From DQWO01 sp964478545 (lineage in GTDB: Bacteria; Desulfobacterota; Anaeroferrophillalia; Anaeroferrophillales; Anaeroferrophillaceae), in contig CAYZIS010000002.1 of assembly GCA_964478545.1 (NCBI GenBank), positions 62,001 to 126,000 on the forward strand: a stretch of 64,000 nt of DNA. The letters run 5' to 3'. Every line of letters starts with the position of its first letter. Positions within the stretch are counted from its first letter, which is position 1. Position numbers and translations under genes: made by a program. The notes beneath the pieces are model-generated. The model searched no databases, was not told the origin of the DNA, and saw only the letters and a list, made by a program, of their open reading frames with translations. Below, one piece after another: positions 27,909 through 37,210 of this stretch.

Positions 27909-28217
27909 ATGCATGTTGGGGTTTGTCAGGTTCAACTGTTTCTGCCCGAAAATCATTCTCTGAAGGGTAAAAGAAGGGTACTGAAATCTCTTATCCAGCG
28001 GCTGAAGAATAAATTTAATCTTTCAGTGGCTGAAACTGGTTTTCAGGATAACTGGCAACAAGCGGTTTTGGGCTTTGCCGTCCTCAGTAGTGATCACGCG
28101 TTGGTTAACCGGGCTTTGGATAAAATCCTCGATTTTATCGAATCTACGGGAATGATGGTGGTCGGAGATTCTTCTTTGGAGATCATGATTTTTTCTGATT
28201 CATTTCCTGAACGTTAA
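27909..28217 (+). CDS. DUF503 family protein
   Basis: From the ATG at 27909 this is a small 102-residue protein with the family signature FLPENHSLKGKRRVLKSLIQRLKNKFNLSVAE. DUF503 genes typically lie between infB and rbfA in deltaproteobacteria and Firmicutes; their role is not known, though the context suggests ribosome or translation. A TTG at 27897 would add four residues. It lies 18 bp after infB. Confidence 0.88.
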   Translation: MHVGVCQVQLFLPENHSLKGKRRVLKSLIQRLKNKFNLSVAETGFQDNWQQAVLGFAVLSSDHALVNRALDKILDFIESTGMMVVGDSSLEIMIFSDSFPER

Positions 28218-28228
28218 TAATTCCTGAA

Positions 28229-28256
28229 TTGAGCGGTTAGCTTTTAGCAGTTAGCT
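28229..28256 (+). repeat. TTAGC-type repeat, first arm
   Basis: This piece (GAGCGGTTAGCTTTTAGCAG and its flanks) pairs as an inverted repeat with 28351-28387 and is nearly identical, in reverse orientation, to 33491-33524. The two arms frame a gap of about 95 bp between the DUF503 and rbfA genes. Confidence 0.65.
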
Positions 28257-28350
28257 ATTAATTTAATGATTACAGGTCTTTTTCTATAATATGCGGTCAG
28301 TTGGTTGTTGGATGCTGCTTCTTACTTAACACAAAGCCTTGCTTTTTCAT

Positions 28351-28387
28351 AGCTAAACGCTAAAGACTAACTGCTAATCGCTTAATT
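28351..28387 (-). repeat. TTAGC-type repeat, second arm
   Basis: This is the inverted partner of 28229-28256 (AGCTAAACGCTAAAGACTAA and onward). It lies just before the rbfA ribosome binding region. Related degenerate GCTGAAAGC-type strings occur at 46270-46300, 50240-50270 and 55120-55155. Confidence 0.6.
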
Positions 28388-28412
28388 TAGGTAATTCTCT
28401 GGTGTACGTTTT

Positions 28413-28763
28413 ATGCGAAATCAAACCATGCGCTGTCGTCGGGTTGCTGATTCCCTGAGAAAAGAGATTTCTTCCATGCTGTTGTTGCAGGAAGTTAGAG
28501 ACCCACGGATATCTTTTGTCACCATTATTGATGTGGCAGTAAGCCCTGATATGCGCATAGCTGAGGTGTATTATACCGTGCATGGATCCGATGATGAAAA
28601 GCGGGAAACCCTGGCTGGATTGCAGAGTTCTGCCGGTTTCATCCGTCGTGAGTTGGGAAAGCGACTTCATTTGAAGCGGATCCCTGAGTTGAATTTTCGT
28701 TATGATGAAAGCATAGATCGTGGTTTTTATATTGACAAGTTATTGGCAGGGTTGGATGATTAA
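28413..28763 (+). CDS. rbfA: ribosome-binding factor A
   Basis: RbfA binds the 30S subunit and helps 16S rRNA 5' end maturation, especially in the cold. The 116-residue product has the typical RVADSLRKEISSMLLLQEVRDPRI block and the C-terminal IPELNFRYDESIDRG. Length is normal. The start is the ATG at 28413. It is followed after 22 bp by the DHH phosphoesterase gene. Confidence 0.95.
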   Translation: MRNQTMRCRRVADSLRKEISSMLLLQEVRDPRISFVTIIDVAVSPDMRIAEVYYTVHGSDDEKRETLAGLQSSAGFIRRELGKRLHLKRIPELNFRYDESIDRGFYIDKLLAGLDD

Positions 28764-28785
28764 GAATATCGATATAGGGATATAA

Positions 28786-29808
28786 ATGATGGCAGCTGAT
28801 ATCAATCAAATTAAACAAATGATCAGTGCCTGCTCTGCGGCACAAACGGTTCTCATTGCCACCCATGTAAATCCCGATGGTGATGCTATTGGCTCATCCT
28901 TGGCTCTGGCTGAGACTCTGGAGAAGCTGGGGAAAAGGGTGGTTTTGTACGACCGCGATCCGGTTCCGTACATGTTTACTTTTCTGCCCTTGGCAGATAA
29001 TTTTGTTTCCCGGATACCGGAAGATGAGATTTTTGATCTCCTGCTGCTGCTCGACTGTAGTGAGTTGAGCCGTACAGGTGATGTTCTGCCCGAGTTTACC
29101 GGTTATCGGCAGATGGGTTGTATTGATCATCATGTAACCAATGATTTTTTTGCCCAGGTAAACCTGATTGATGCCAAGGCCAGTGCAACGGCTGAACTGG
29201 TGTATGAGGTGATTTTCCGGATGGATCCTGATTATTCCCGGGAGGTGGCCATCAATATTTATACGGGGATCATTACTGATACCGGTTCTTTTCATTATGC
29301 TAACTCCACCCCCCGTTCCTTTGCCATTGCCGGGGAAATGGTCAATCGTGGTGTTTATCCGTGGATGGTGGCTCAGCAGGTCTACGAAAGTGAGCCAGCG
29401 ACTCGCCTACAGCTTTTGGGCTCTGTACTACAGACGTTGCAGATTACGCCGGATGGGAAGGCAGCCTGTGTTACGGTTACCCAGGAGATGTATGCTTTGA
29501 CGGGTACCAATGCCGAACACACGGATCGCCTGGTCAATTATCCCCGTTCCATTGCTGGGGTTGAAGTGGCCTTTCTCCTGCGTCAGGATGCGGAAAAATC
29601 ATATAAATTGAGTTTTCGCTCCCGGGGTAAAGTAGATGTGGCTTCGCTGACTCAGGAATTTGGTGGTGGCGGACATAAAAATGCGGCTGGTTGCTACCTG
29701 ACCGGGACGGCTGATGAAATCATCCAGCTGGTTTTTCGAAAAATTGATAATTTGCTTCATGGCCGGGGTTCAGAAAGTATTTCCCTGGTTGCCGGTGAGA
29801 AAAACTGA
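28786..29808 (+). CDS. DHH-family phosphoesterase (NrnA-like oligoribonuclease/pAp phosphatase)
   Basis: The 340-residue protein has the DHH motifs: ATHVNPDGDAIGSSLAL, LLDCSEL, CIDHHVTND and, in the DHHA1 domain, FGGGGHKNAAG. Proteins of this type degrade very short RNA (nanoRNA) and dephosphorylate 3',5'-pAp. It is common in this position between rbfA and truB. Its TGA overlaps the truB ATG by one base (TGATG), pointing to coupled translation. Confidence 0.92.
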   Translation: MMAADINQIKQMISACSAAQTVLIATHVNPDGDAIGSSLALAETLEKLGKRVVLYDRDPVPYMFTFLPLADNFVSRIPEDEIFDLLLLLDCSELSRTGDVLPEFTGYRQMGCIDHHVTNDFFAQVNLIDAKASATAELVYEVIFRMDPDYSREVAINIYTGIITDTGSFHYANSTPRSFAIAGEMVNRGVYPWMVAQQVYESEPATRLQLLGSVLQTLQITPDGKAACVTVTQEMYALTGTNAEHTDRLVNYPRSIAGVEVAFLLRQDAEKSYKLSFRSRGKVDVASLTQEFGGGGHKNAAGCYLTGTADEIIQLVFRKIDNLLHGRGSESISLVAGEKN

Positions 29809-30716
29809 TGGATGGTTTTATTATTATTGATAAACCAGCTGGCCTGACTTCCCAGGCTGTTGTCAGTCGTGTAAAGCGGATTTTGGATTGTCGCAAAGCC
29901 GGGCACACGGGAACTTTGGACCCATTGGCAACCGGGGTTTTGCCGATAGCGCTGGGAAAAGCTACCAGACTGATTCCCTATCTGGATGAGTCAGTCAAGG
30001 TTTACTCGGGTGAATTGTGCCTTGGGGTCGAGACGGATACCTATGATCGCCAGGGGACAATTCGTCGCCAGTTCACAGGGAATATGAGATTTTCTCCACT
30101 GGATATGGAAACGGTATTAGCTGATTTTACCGGTACCATCAGCCAGGTTCCCCCCACTTTTTCAGCCTTGAAATATAAAGGAAAACCACTGTATGCACTG
30201 GCCCGCAGTGGGAATCCGGTGATTCCACCGGCGCGGCAGATAAGGGTTGACTCTTTTGAGTTGCTTTCACTGAAATTACCGAAAGCTACCTTTCGGGTCT
30301 GTTGCTCGCGAGGTACTTATGTTCGTTCTTTAGTTCATGATATTGGTTTGCAGTTAGGCTGCGGTGCCATGTTGACCCGTTTGGTCAGGGAAAGAAGTGG
30401 CTCTTTTCTGCTGGCGGATGCGGTTGGGTTGGAGCAACTGAAAGCGGCGGCTGGTCAAGGTGATTTCTCCAATGTTATTTCCATGGCAAAAGTCTTGTCC
30501 AGGATGCCAGCGCTGACTATTGAGGATGATGAGCTTATAGCCTTGATCCGGACGGGATCGGCGTTGCCGGAGCAGCGGATGGTGCAATCGTTGACCCAGC
30601 CACCAGGGACTGAATATAAGCTGATAGATTCTTTGGGTAATCTGTTGGCGATTGCCTGCTTGGTATTGGAAAACCGTTACGCTCAGTTACGGATGAAGAG
30701 GGTGTTTTTGCAATAA
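29808..30716 (+). CDS. truB: tRNA pseudouridine-55 synthase TruB
   Basis: TruB converts U55 in the T-loop of tRNAs to pseudouridine. The catalytic motif GHTGTLDPLATGVLP contains the nucleophilic aspartate, and the IIDKPAGLTSQ start, RGTYVRSLVHDIG motif and C-terminal PUA-like region are visible. The 302-residue length is standard. It starts in the stop of the preceding gene. Confidence 0.95.
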   Translation: MDGFIIIDKPAGLTSQAVVSRVKRILDCRKAGHTGTLDPLATGVLPIALGKATRLIPYLDESVKVYSGELCLGVETDTYDRQGTIRRQFTGNMRFSPLDMETVLADFTGTISQVPPTFSALKYKGKPLYALARSGNPVIPPARQIRVDSFELLSLKLPKATFRVCCSRGTYVRSLVHDIGLQLGCGAMLTRLVRERSGSFLLADAVGLEQLKAAAGQGDFSNVISMAKVLSRMPALTIEDDELIALIRTGSALPEQRMVQSLTQPPGTEYKLIDSLGNLLAIACLVLENRYAQLRMKRVFLQ

Positions 30717-30810
30717 AATCTTTACATTCAGGAAGTCCTGTGATATTCGCAGGTTGTGATTTATGTGGCTTTAGGCTAGTGTCTGACTATCTGTGGGAGG
30801 AAGAGATTCA

Positions 30811-31080
30811 ATGGCTTTGGAAACTGAAAAAAAGAAAACCGTAATCGAAAAATTTCAAATTCACGACAGCGATACCGGCTCGCCGGAAGTCCAGATTGCT
30901 TTGTTAAGTGCACGGATAACGTATTTAACTGAGCACTTCAAAATTCATAAAAAAGATTTCCATTCACGCCGGGGGCTTTTGAAACTGGTTGGCCAGCGCC
31001 GTCGGTTACTTGACTATCTGAAGAAGAAGGAATTTCAACGTTATAAAACCGTGATTAGCACACTGGGATTGCGTCGGTAA
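30811..31080 (+). CDS. rpsO: 30S ribosomal protein S15
   Basis: S15 binds the central domain of 16S rRNA. The 89-residue product from the ATG at 30811 has the family blocks DTGSPEVQIALLSARI and KDFHSRRGLLKLVGQRRRLLDYL. A GGGAGGAAGAG ribosome site stands upstream; the open frame from 30793 would add six residues and lacks this spacing. The pairing with pnp downstream is widely conserved. Confidence 0.97.
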   Translation: MALETEKKKTVIEKFQIHDSDTGSPEVQIALLSARITYLTEHFKIHKKDFHSRRGLLKLVGQRRRLLDYLKKKEFQRYKTVISTLGLRR

Positions 31081-31163
31081 AATAATTTCCTGTTATCAGG
31101 TGAGAATTACTGATCCCAAGGTTAGTTTAGATAAAAGCATAACTAAAAAACATAGGAAAATAT

Positions 31164-33251
31164 ATGTCCCGTTACTGTAAGATGGAAGTTGAAGAATGTA
31201 ATATCAGCCTGGAAACAGGAAAAATGGCTAAACAGGCCAGTGGTGCGGTATTGATGCAGTCGGGTGATACCATGGTTCTGGTGACTGCTGTTGCCGCTCA
31301 AAAAGGGCGGGAGGGGATAGATTTTTTTCCGCTCACCGTTGATTATCGTGAAAAGACTTATGCTGCCGGTAAAATCCCCGGCGGTTTTTTTAAGCGGGAG
31401 GGTCGTCCTACAGATCGTGAAACCCTAACATCACGGCTTATCGATAGACCTATTCGGCCGTTATTTCCCAAAGGCTTTACTTGCGAAACGCAGGTGGTTG
31501 CTACGGTTCTTTCAGTAGATGGAAAGAATGATGCGGCGCTCCTGGCCTTGACTGGAGCCTCGGCGGCATTGATGATTTCTGATATTCCCTTTACCGGCCC
31601 CATTGCCGGGGTCCGGGTTGGACGTATTGATGGAAAGTTGGTGATTAACCCACCTCAGGATGAGATGGAGAACAGTGACCTTGATATAGTGATGGCCTGT
31701 AGCTTCGAGGCCGTGGTTATGGTTGAGGGTGGTGCCCGGGAATTGCCGGAAGATGTTATTGTTGAGGCCCTAAAGTTTGGGCATCAGGCCGCTCAGCCTT
31801 TGCTGCAGGCGCAGGAAGATTTGGCCAAACGCGTTGGTAAGCAAAAGCGGGTAGTCGTTACTCCACAGCTTGATGAGCAGTTGACTGCCGTGGTGGTGGA
31901 GGAATTCGGCACGCGCTTTGTCGAAGGGCTGGCCGTTAGTGATAAACTGGAAAGGCGTGATTATTTCAATGATTTAAAAGCCGAGATTTCCCGGCAGCTG
32001 GAAAGCCAGGATGTTTCGGCCGATGATCTTGGTGCAGTATTTGAAAAACAGTTGTCAATGGTTATCCGGCAGCAGATTTCTCAACAAAGGGTCAGGATTG
32101 GGGGGCGTGCAGTTGATGAAGTCAGGCAGATAACCTGTGAAGCTGGTCTGTTGCCCCGGGTTCATGGGTCAGCTCTGTTTACCAGAGGTGAAACCCAAGC
32201 CTTGGTGACTGGTACTTTAGGGACTTCATCGGATGAACAGCGGATTGATTCCCTGCTAGGGGAAAGTTTTAAACGGTTTATGCTCCATTATAACTTCCCT
32301 CCATACAGTGTTGGTGAAGCTCGTTTTCTCCGGGGACCGGGACGGCGTGAAATTGGTCATGGAACCCTGGCTGAACGGGCTCTGACGCCGGTGTTGCCCA
32401 GTGCTGAAGAGTTTCCCTATACCATCCGGGTGGTTTCAGATATTCTTGAGTCCAATGGCTCATCTTCCATGGCTACGGTTTGTGGTGGCTCGCTGGCATT
32501 GATGGATGGTGGTGTGCCGATCAAATCTCCAGTAGCCGGCATTGCCATGGGGTTGGTCAAAGAGGGTGATGATTTTATCGTGCTTAGCGATATTCTGGGT
32601 GATGAAGACCACGTCGGTGATATGGATTTCAAGGTGACCGGAACCCGGGAAGGTATTACTGCTATCCAGATGGATATCAAAATTACCGGGATCAGCCAGG
32701 AAATTATGAGGAAAGCCCTGGATCAAGCCCGGGAAGGTCGGTTGACCATCCTGGGGATTATGGAAAAATGTCTGGATAAATCACGGGAAGAAATTTCTAC
32801 CTATGCCCCCAGGATTATTACTATTACTGTTCACCAGGATAAAATTCGTGATGTTATTGGGCCGGGCGGAAAAAATATCCGGGCCATTGTTGAAAAAACC
32901 GGGGCCAAAATTGATATTGAGGATAGTGGTGAAATAAAAATTGCCTCTGCTGATGAAGATGCTGCCGATATGGCTATTGCCATGATTCGCGATTTGACCC
33001 AGGAAGCTGAAGTTGGCAAGATATATCTGGGTAAAGTTCAGAAAATCATGGACTTTGGTGCCTTTGTGGAAATATTTCCAGGGACAGATGGTTTGGTGCA
33101 TATATCACAGCTTGCCCATGAACGGGTTCGCAATGTCAGAGATGTTCTTAAAGAGGGTGATGAGGTTTTGGTTAAAGTCCTGGAAGTTGACCGCCAGGGG
33201 AAAATTAAGCTTTCCCGCAAGGATGCCCTTGATGAAAAGGCAGGCAAGTAG
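31164..33251 (+). CDS. pnp: polyribonucleotide nucleotidyltransferase (PNPase)
   Basis: PNPase degrades RNA from the 3' end using phosphate. The 695-residue protein has two RNase PH domains (the first with KIPGGFFKREGRPTDRETL, the second with SVGEARFLRGPGRREIGHG), a KH domain (RDVIGPGGKNIRAIVEKTG) and a C-terminal S1 domain (GKIYLGKVQKIMDFGAFVE-like). Length is normal. It ends the ribosome/RNA block and is followed by a strong terminator. Confidence 0.97.
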   Translation: MSRYCKMEVEECNISLETGKMAKQASGAVLMQSGDTMVLVTAVAAQKGREGIDFFPLTVDYREKTYAAGKIPGGFFKREGRPTDRETLTSRLIDRPIRPLFPKGFTCETQVVATVLSVDGKNDAALLALTGASAALMISDIPFTGPIAGVRVGRIDGKLVINPPQDEMENSDLDIVMACSFEAVVMVEGGARELPEDVIVEALKFGHQAAQPLLQAQEDLAKRVGKQKRVVVTPQLDEQLTAVVVEEFGTRFVEGLAVSDKLERRDYFNDLKAEISRQLESQDVSADDLGAVFEKQLSMVIRQQISQQRVRIGGRAVDEVRQITCEAGLLPRVHGSALFTRGETQALVTGTLGTSSDEQRIDSLLGESFKRFMLHYNFPPYSVGEARFLRGPGRREIGHGTLAERALTPVLPSAEEFPYTIRVVSDILESNGSSSMATVCGGSLALMDGGVPIKSPVAGIAMGLVKEGDDFIVLSDILGDEDHVGDMDFKVTGTREGITAIQMDIKITGISQEIMRKALDQAREGRLTILGIMEKCLDKSREEISTYAPRIITITVHQDKIRDVIGPGGKNIRAIVEKTGAKIDIEDSGEIKIASADEDAADMAIAMIRDLTQEAEVGKIYLGKVQKIMDFGAFVEIFPGTDGLVHISQLAHERVRNVRDVLKEGDEVLVKVLEVDRQGKIKLSRKDALDEKAGK

Positions 33252-33289
33252 ATTTTGCCAGTTACTTTTCCAATGTTGTTTTCAATTGT

Positions 33290-33318
33290 AAGGCGGGTTT
33301 TACCCGCCTTATTTTTTT
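33290..33318 (+). terminator. strong intrinsic terminator after pnp
   Basis: AAGGCGGGT and ACCCGCCTT form a perfect 9-bp stem with a 3-nt loop, followed by A and seven T's. It marks the end of the rimP-to-pnp transcript. Confidence 0.9.
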
Positions 33319-33386
33319 GATCCACTTCTTTACAAATTTCGGGATGAAGATTATATTATCGATAGTCGGGTGTCTTAGTTTTGGTG

Positions 33387-33480
33387 ATCCGTTTGGCGGC
33401 CAAAACCGCCTGCCTGTCGCCGTGCCTGCCGGCAGGCTGGGCAGACACGGCTATGAACCAAGCCCGAACATCCTGTAATC
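33387..33480 (+). repeat. repeat family R1, copy 4 (without terminal repeats)
   Basis: The segment with GGCGGCCAAAACCGCCTGCC, the CCTGCCGGCAGG palindrome and AACCAAGCCCGAACATCCTG matches the interior of the element at 9912-10179 read in reverse. The CTCAACTTTCTGA ends are absent. It lies between pnp and the DnaJ-like gene and abuts a TTAGC-type repeat at 33491-33524. Confidence 0.8.
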
Positions 33481-33490
33481 ATTAAACTAA

Positions 33491-33524
33491 TAGCTAACTG
33501 CTAAAAGCTAATCGCTTAATTGAG
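33491..33524 (-). repeat. TTAGC-type repeat, third copy
   Basis: TAGCTAACTGCTAAAAGCTA and its continuation are almost the reverse complement of 28229-28256. It directly follows the R1 repeat copy, showing that the two families can be juxtaposed. Confidence 0.65.
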
Positions 33525-33574
33525 GATTTAGTTTGATGCCTGGTGGGTAAGATAGCTTGGGAAAGGAAGGTCTC

Positions 33575-34495
33575 GTGGCTGGAAAAGATTATTATGCTGT
33601 TCTCGGGGTGGACAAAAAAGCTTCTGAAGAAGAAATTAAAAAGAAATTTCGCAAATTGGCTCGGAAGTATCACCCCGATATGAATCCGGATAATGCAGCT
33701 GCTGAAAAGAAGTTTAAAGAGATTAGTGAGGCCTATGAAGTCCTCAGTGATGCAAAAAAACGTAAAGAATATGATGCCTATGGGGAAACTTTTCAGCAAC
33801 CGGGCGGTGGTTTTCATAGTCATCCTGGTGCCGGATCTTATGGTTCTGATTTGAATGATCTTTTTGGAGGTAGAACGGCTGGAGGGAGGAGTCGGACTTT
33901 TACTTCTGGTGGTAATCCGTCTGATATTTTTTCTGATCTTTTCAGCGGTTCTGCTGGATATCAGCAGCAGGTAAGGCCGCGAAAAGGTGAGAATATTTCT
34001 TATGCGGTTGAGATTTCCTTCGCTGAAGCGGTTCTGGGAACCGAGTTGCGGCTGCAGATTAACCACCGGAAGGTAATGGTCAGAATCCCGCCCGGAACCA
34101 ATAATAATTCGAAATTGCGGGTTAAAGGAAAAGGTCAGCCGGGCGTTCATGGAGGGTCGGCTGGCGATCTGCTGCTGCAGGTGAAAGTTCAGCCTGATGA
34201 AACGTTTACCGTGAAAGGTCATAACCTCCACTGTAAGGTGACTGTTCCGCTAACCACAGCTATCCTTGGCGGTCGGGTTGATGTGCCTACTTTTGATGGT
34301 AAGGCGGTTTTGAACCTTCCTCCAGGCACTCAGCCTGGTCAGAGATTTCGTTTGCAGGCAAAAGGGGTGAAAAAAAATAAAACGGAAAACTATGGTGATG
34401 AGATTATTGAAATTGTAGTGAATATCCCCAAAAAATTAACCCCTGATGCTGAAAAGCTGGTAGAACAGTTGGATGCCATTATCTCCACGCCTTGA
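33575..34495 (+). CDS. DnaJ-class co-chaperone of the CbpA type
   Basis: The N-terminal J domain (KDYYAVLGVDKKASEEEIKK and the HPD motif in KYHPDMNPDN) stimulates DnaK ATPase. It is followed by a glycine/phenylalanine-rich linker (about 75-140) and two beta-sandwich substrate-binding domains ending PPGTQPGQRFRLQAKGV. There is no zinc finger, which separates CbpA-like proteins from DnaJ proper. The GTG at 33575 (306 residues) is preceded by AAAGGAAGG with good spacing and is preferred over a TTG at 33557. No grpE or dnaK lies nearby. Confidence 0.92.
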   Translation: MAGKDYYAVLGVDKKASEEEIKKKFRKLARKYHPDMNPDNAAAEKKFKEISEAYEVLSDAKKRKEYDAYGETFQQPGGGFHSHPGAGSYGSDLNDLFGGRTAGGRSRTFTSGGNPSDIFSDLFSGSAGYQQQVRPRKGENISYAVEISFAEAVLGTELRLQINHRKVMVRIPPGTNNNSKLRVKGKGQPGVHGGSAGDLLLQVKVQPDETFTVKGHNLHCKVTVPLTTAILGGRVDVPTFDGKAVLNLPPGTQPGQRFRLQAKGVKKNKTENYGDEIIEIVVNIPKKLTPDAEKLVEQLDAIISTP

Positions 34496-34537
34496 TATAT
34501 CCTATCAATTATCGAACCGGAAAGCGATACCTATCCG

Positions 34538-37030
34538 GTGAAGGCTTGTATCTGCCGTCCCATATGCCTGGTGTTTGTGTTGGTGCTGGCAGCTGTAGTC
34601 TGGCCGGTTTTTATGCCCTGCCCATGGATTTTCATCCCTCTTTCACTCCTGCTGGCTTGGGGCTATTATGCCATTGACCGTCATGAGAATCCCCTGGGAA
34701 TTCCCCGAATATCTTTGATCATCATTTTCCTGATTGTTTCATTGCTGCTTTCTTTCCTGGTTTTTATTCGGGTTAATGGACGGATCAAGGAATTTAATTC
34801 AGTCGCAGCTAATCCTAGATTTCCACACCAGCAGCAGCTATTTACGGCAACGGTGGTTGGTTTCCCGGAGGGATTTTACGATTCCTGGTCTCTGCCAATT
34901 GTGTTGGATCTGGTTATTGATGGTCAGTCTGCTATTTCATCCCTGACGCTGGGAACGCGTTTATCTCTGCGTTTGCCGCCCACTCCCTATAATAATCATC
35001 GTTTGCCTTTGATTGGTGACCGGATTACAGTCAAAGCAAAGGTTCGGGGTTATCGATCGCCGAAACATCCATTTCTTGCCTCTCGGCGTTATCGGTGGAT
35101 GGTCAGTGACAGCCGCTTTTTTGCCGAAGTAGGGAAATGGGATAATCTGGCTATTGATTCCAGTCAACATCGTTTCTTTATCATGAGGCCCATAGATGAA
35201 CTGCGGCGCTGGTTGTATGGGAAAATTCATGAAAAAATCCAAACAGAGAATATTGCCGGTATCCTGAAGGCTTTCCTGTTGGGTACCAGGGATTCCCTGT
35301 CGCCGGAGATGAAAGATCTCTTTCTTGATTTCGGTATCTATCATCTGTTTGCCATATCGGGCCTCCATGTTGGGATAGTTGTTTCAGTCATTTTTTTCTT
35401 CACCATATGGCTGCTGAATTGGCTGATTCCCCATTTTTTTATTGCCGGGCCACGAAAATCTGCTGCTGTCATTGCCTTGTTGTCCGGCTGGCTTTATGTG
35501 CTCATGACCGGGATGCACCTGCCGGCGGTGCGAGCTGGAATCATGGCCAGTATTTTCCTCCTGGCCATTATGCTTGATATGGCTGAGGATCCGTTTTCGG
35601 CCTTAATGATGGCAATCATCGTTATTCTGATTATTTGGCCTCAGTCACTGTTCCAGTTGTCATTTCAGTTGTCTGTTGCTGCTGTTGCCGCTATTCTGCT
35701 AGCGGTTGGTGGTTTTCAAAGGATTATGTCAGGGCTGAAATCCTCTATTCTGCCTGGTATGGATGCAAGTCATAAATGGTTACGTACTCTACTTTATCGG
35801 GGGCTTATAGCCATGCTTATCGGGACTGCAGCCTGGTTGGCAACCATGCCCCTGCTGCTTAACCGCTTTCATTATCTGACTCCTTTTTCCTTGCTTAGCA
35901 ACCTGTTTCTGGTTCCCTTATTTTCCCTCATTGTTCTGCCCTTTGGGATTCTTACCCTGCTGGTTTTGCCGGTTCCTGGTATCGGATTTGCGTGTATTCA
36001 GCTGCTGTCCTGGCTGATGGGCATAATCATAACAAGTTTCCAGTGGCTTCATGGGCTACTGCCGAAATTTCGCTGGTACTATCCTGCTCTGTCAGGCCTG
36101 GAAATGATCCTTTTCTATGGATTCTGGCTGCTGCTCGGTACGGCCATAATCAGCCGGAGAAAATCATTGCCGGTTATTGGCCTGCTATTGATTCTGATTC
36201 TGTCTGTGGGTGACTGGATTTATTGGCAGGATTGCCGTGAACATCGGAATTATCTGAGCATCAACTGTTTTGTCGGTGGAAATACTCAGTCGGCCATCAT
36301 GGAAATGCCTGGCGGTGATGTTGTCATGCTTAATGGTGGTGGTTTTTCCCAAAGTCGCTTTTCCATGGCCAGACAGGTTATTGCTCCCTACTGCTGGTCA
36401 GAAAAAATCAGTCAAATTAGGGCACTGATTCTAACCAAACCCCAGAATGGGTCAGTAGCTGGTCTGGATTATATGGTCCAGAATTTCGATATTCGGGAAA
36501 TATGGTACAATGGCTTGTGGACTGGCTATCCTCCTTTTCGCCAATTTTATCAATGGACCAGACTCCATGGTGTCAGATGGCGAAAACTCACTGATCTTAG
36601 TCGCCCCCGCTATTTTGATCAGCTCGAAATAACGGCAATTAACCCGGTTGCCAATGATATTCGGCCGATTAAGCCATGGAAAAAATTTTTGCAGGAAATG
36701 TCCTTATCCCTGAATATTATTTTTGGACAAGCCAGGATTATACTTTGGGGAGGAACAGAGTCGGGGGGCAGGGAGTGGTTGTCAACCCATGCTTTGGAGT
36801 TGGAACAACTTGAAGCCTTGATCTGCATCAGGCCGCTGACAGAATCGGCTGCGTTTCCGGTCCCTGGTTTAGCAAAATTACCTCAGATTGTCATCGGCCC
36901 ACGATGTGATGCAGTTGGGACAGGAAAGAAGCGATTGACAGATTTTATCTTCTGGGAAACCAGGAATGATGGATTTCTTCATCTGGATATTTTTCCCGAT
37001 GGACATATGATTATCAACAATGAAAGTTGA
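34538..37030 (+). CDS. ComEC/Rec2-like DNA uptake channel protein with degenerate nuclease domain
   Basis: ComEC proteins carry single-stranded DNA across the inner membrane in transformable bacteria. The 830-residue product has two N-terminal hydrophobic segments, an OB-like region (about 100-200) and the Competence core with HLFAISGLHVGIV and MTGMHLPAVRAGIMASIF, plus about ten membrane spans. The C-terminal metallo-beta-lactamase-like region (from about 570) is recognisable (INCFVGGNTQSAIMEMPGG, REIWYNG), but where relatives have the HxHxDH metal site this protein reads TKPQNGSVAGL. The ligands are therefore missing. Start is a GTG at 34538. It follows the DnaJ-like gene by 42 bp. Confidence 0.87.
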   Translation: MKACICRPICLVFVLVLAAVVWPVFMPCPWIFIPLSLLLAWGYYAIDRHENPLGIPRISLIIIFLIVSLLLSFLVFIRVNGRIKEFNSVAANPRFPHQQQLFTATVVGFPEGFYDSWSLPIVLDLVIDGQSAISSLTLGTRLSLRLPPTPYNNHRLPLIGDRITVKAKVRGYRSPKHPFLASRRYRWMVSDSRFFAEVGKWDNLAIDSSQHRFFIMRPIDELRRWLYGKIHEKIQTENIAGILKAFLLGTRDSLSPEMKDLFLDFGIYHLFAISGLHVGIVVSVIFFFTIWLLNWLIPHFFIAGPRKSAAVIALLSGWLYVLMTGMHLPAVRAGIMASIFLLAIMLDMAEDPFSALMMAIIVILIIWPQSLFQLSFQLSVAAVAAILLAVGGFQRIMSGLKSSILPGMDASHKWLRTLLYRGLIAMLIGTAAWLATMPLLLNRFHYLTPFSLLSNLFLVPLFSLIVLPFGILTLLVLPVPGIGFACIQLLSWLMGIIITSFQWLHGLLPKFRWYYPALSGLEMILFYGFWLLLGTAIISRRKSLPVIGLLLILILSVGDWIYWQDCREHRNYLSINCFVGGNTQSAIMEMPGGDVVMLNGGGFSQSRFSMARQVIAPYCWSEKISQIRALILTKPQNGSVAGLDYMVQNFDIREIWYNGLWTGYPPFRQFYQWTRLHGVRWRKLTDLSRPRYFDQLEITAINPVANDIRPIKPWKKFLQEMSLSLNIIFGQARIILWGGTESGGREWLSTHALELEQLEALICIRPLTESAAFPVPGLAKLPQIVIGPRCDAVGTGKKRLTDFIFWETRNDGFLHLDIFPDGHMIINNES

Positions 37031-37155
37031 CAGCTGTTTTTGTGGTATCTTCAAGGTGAAAACGGCTGCCCACTGGGTAAAAATTTCCTATTGCTTATTG
37101 CATCTGGCTGCGGTATCTTTCGGCTAAATTTCTAGGTTGATAGATAATATAACTA

Positions 37156-37191
37156 GTTTCCATCCGGAAACACCAGTTTCCGGATGGAAAC
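37156..37191 (+). repeat. repeat family R2: perfect 16-bp inverted repeat upstream of hisS
   Basis: GTTTCCATCCGGAAAC (37156-37171) and GTTTCCGGATGGAAAC (37176-37191) are exact reverse complements around ACCA. It stands 20 bp before the hisS GTG. Related CATCCGGAA...TTCCGGATG hairpins are at 40289-40322, 46290-46322, 50271-50301 and 55154-55182. Confidence 0.85.
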
Positions 37192-37210
37192 TAAATAGGG
37201 GAGATAGATA

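Noticed and set aside
33494..34231. 245-residue minus-strand frame opposite the DnaJ-like gene
   Set aside because: It is a shadow of the J-domain gene with serine- and isoleucine-rich sequence lacking any domain.
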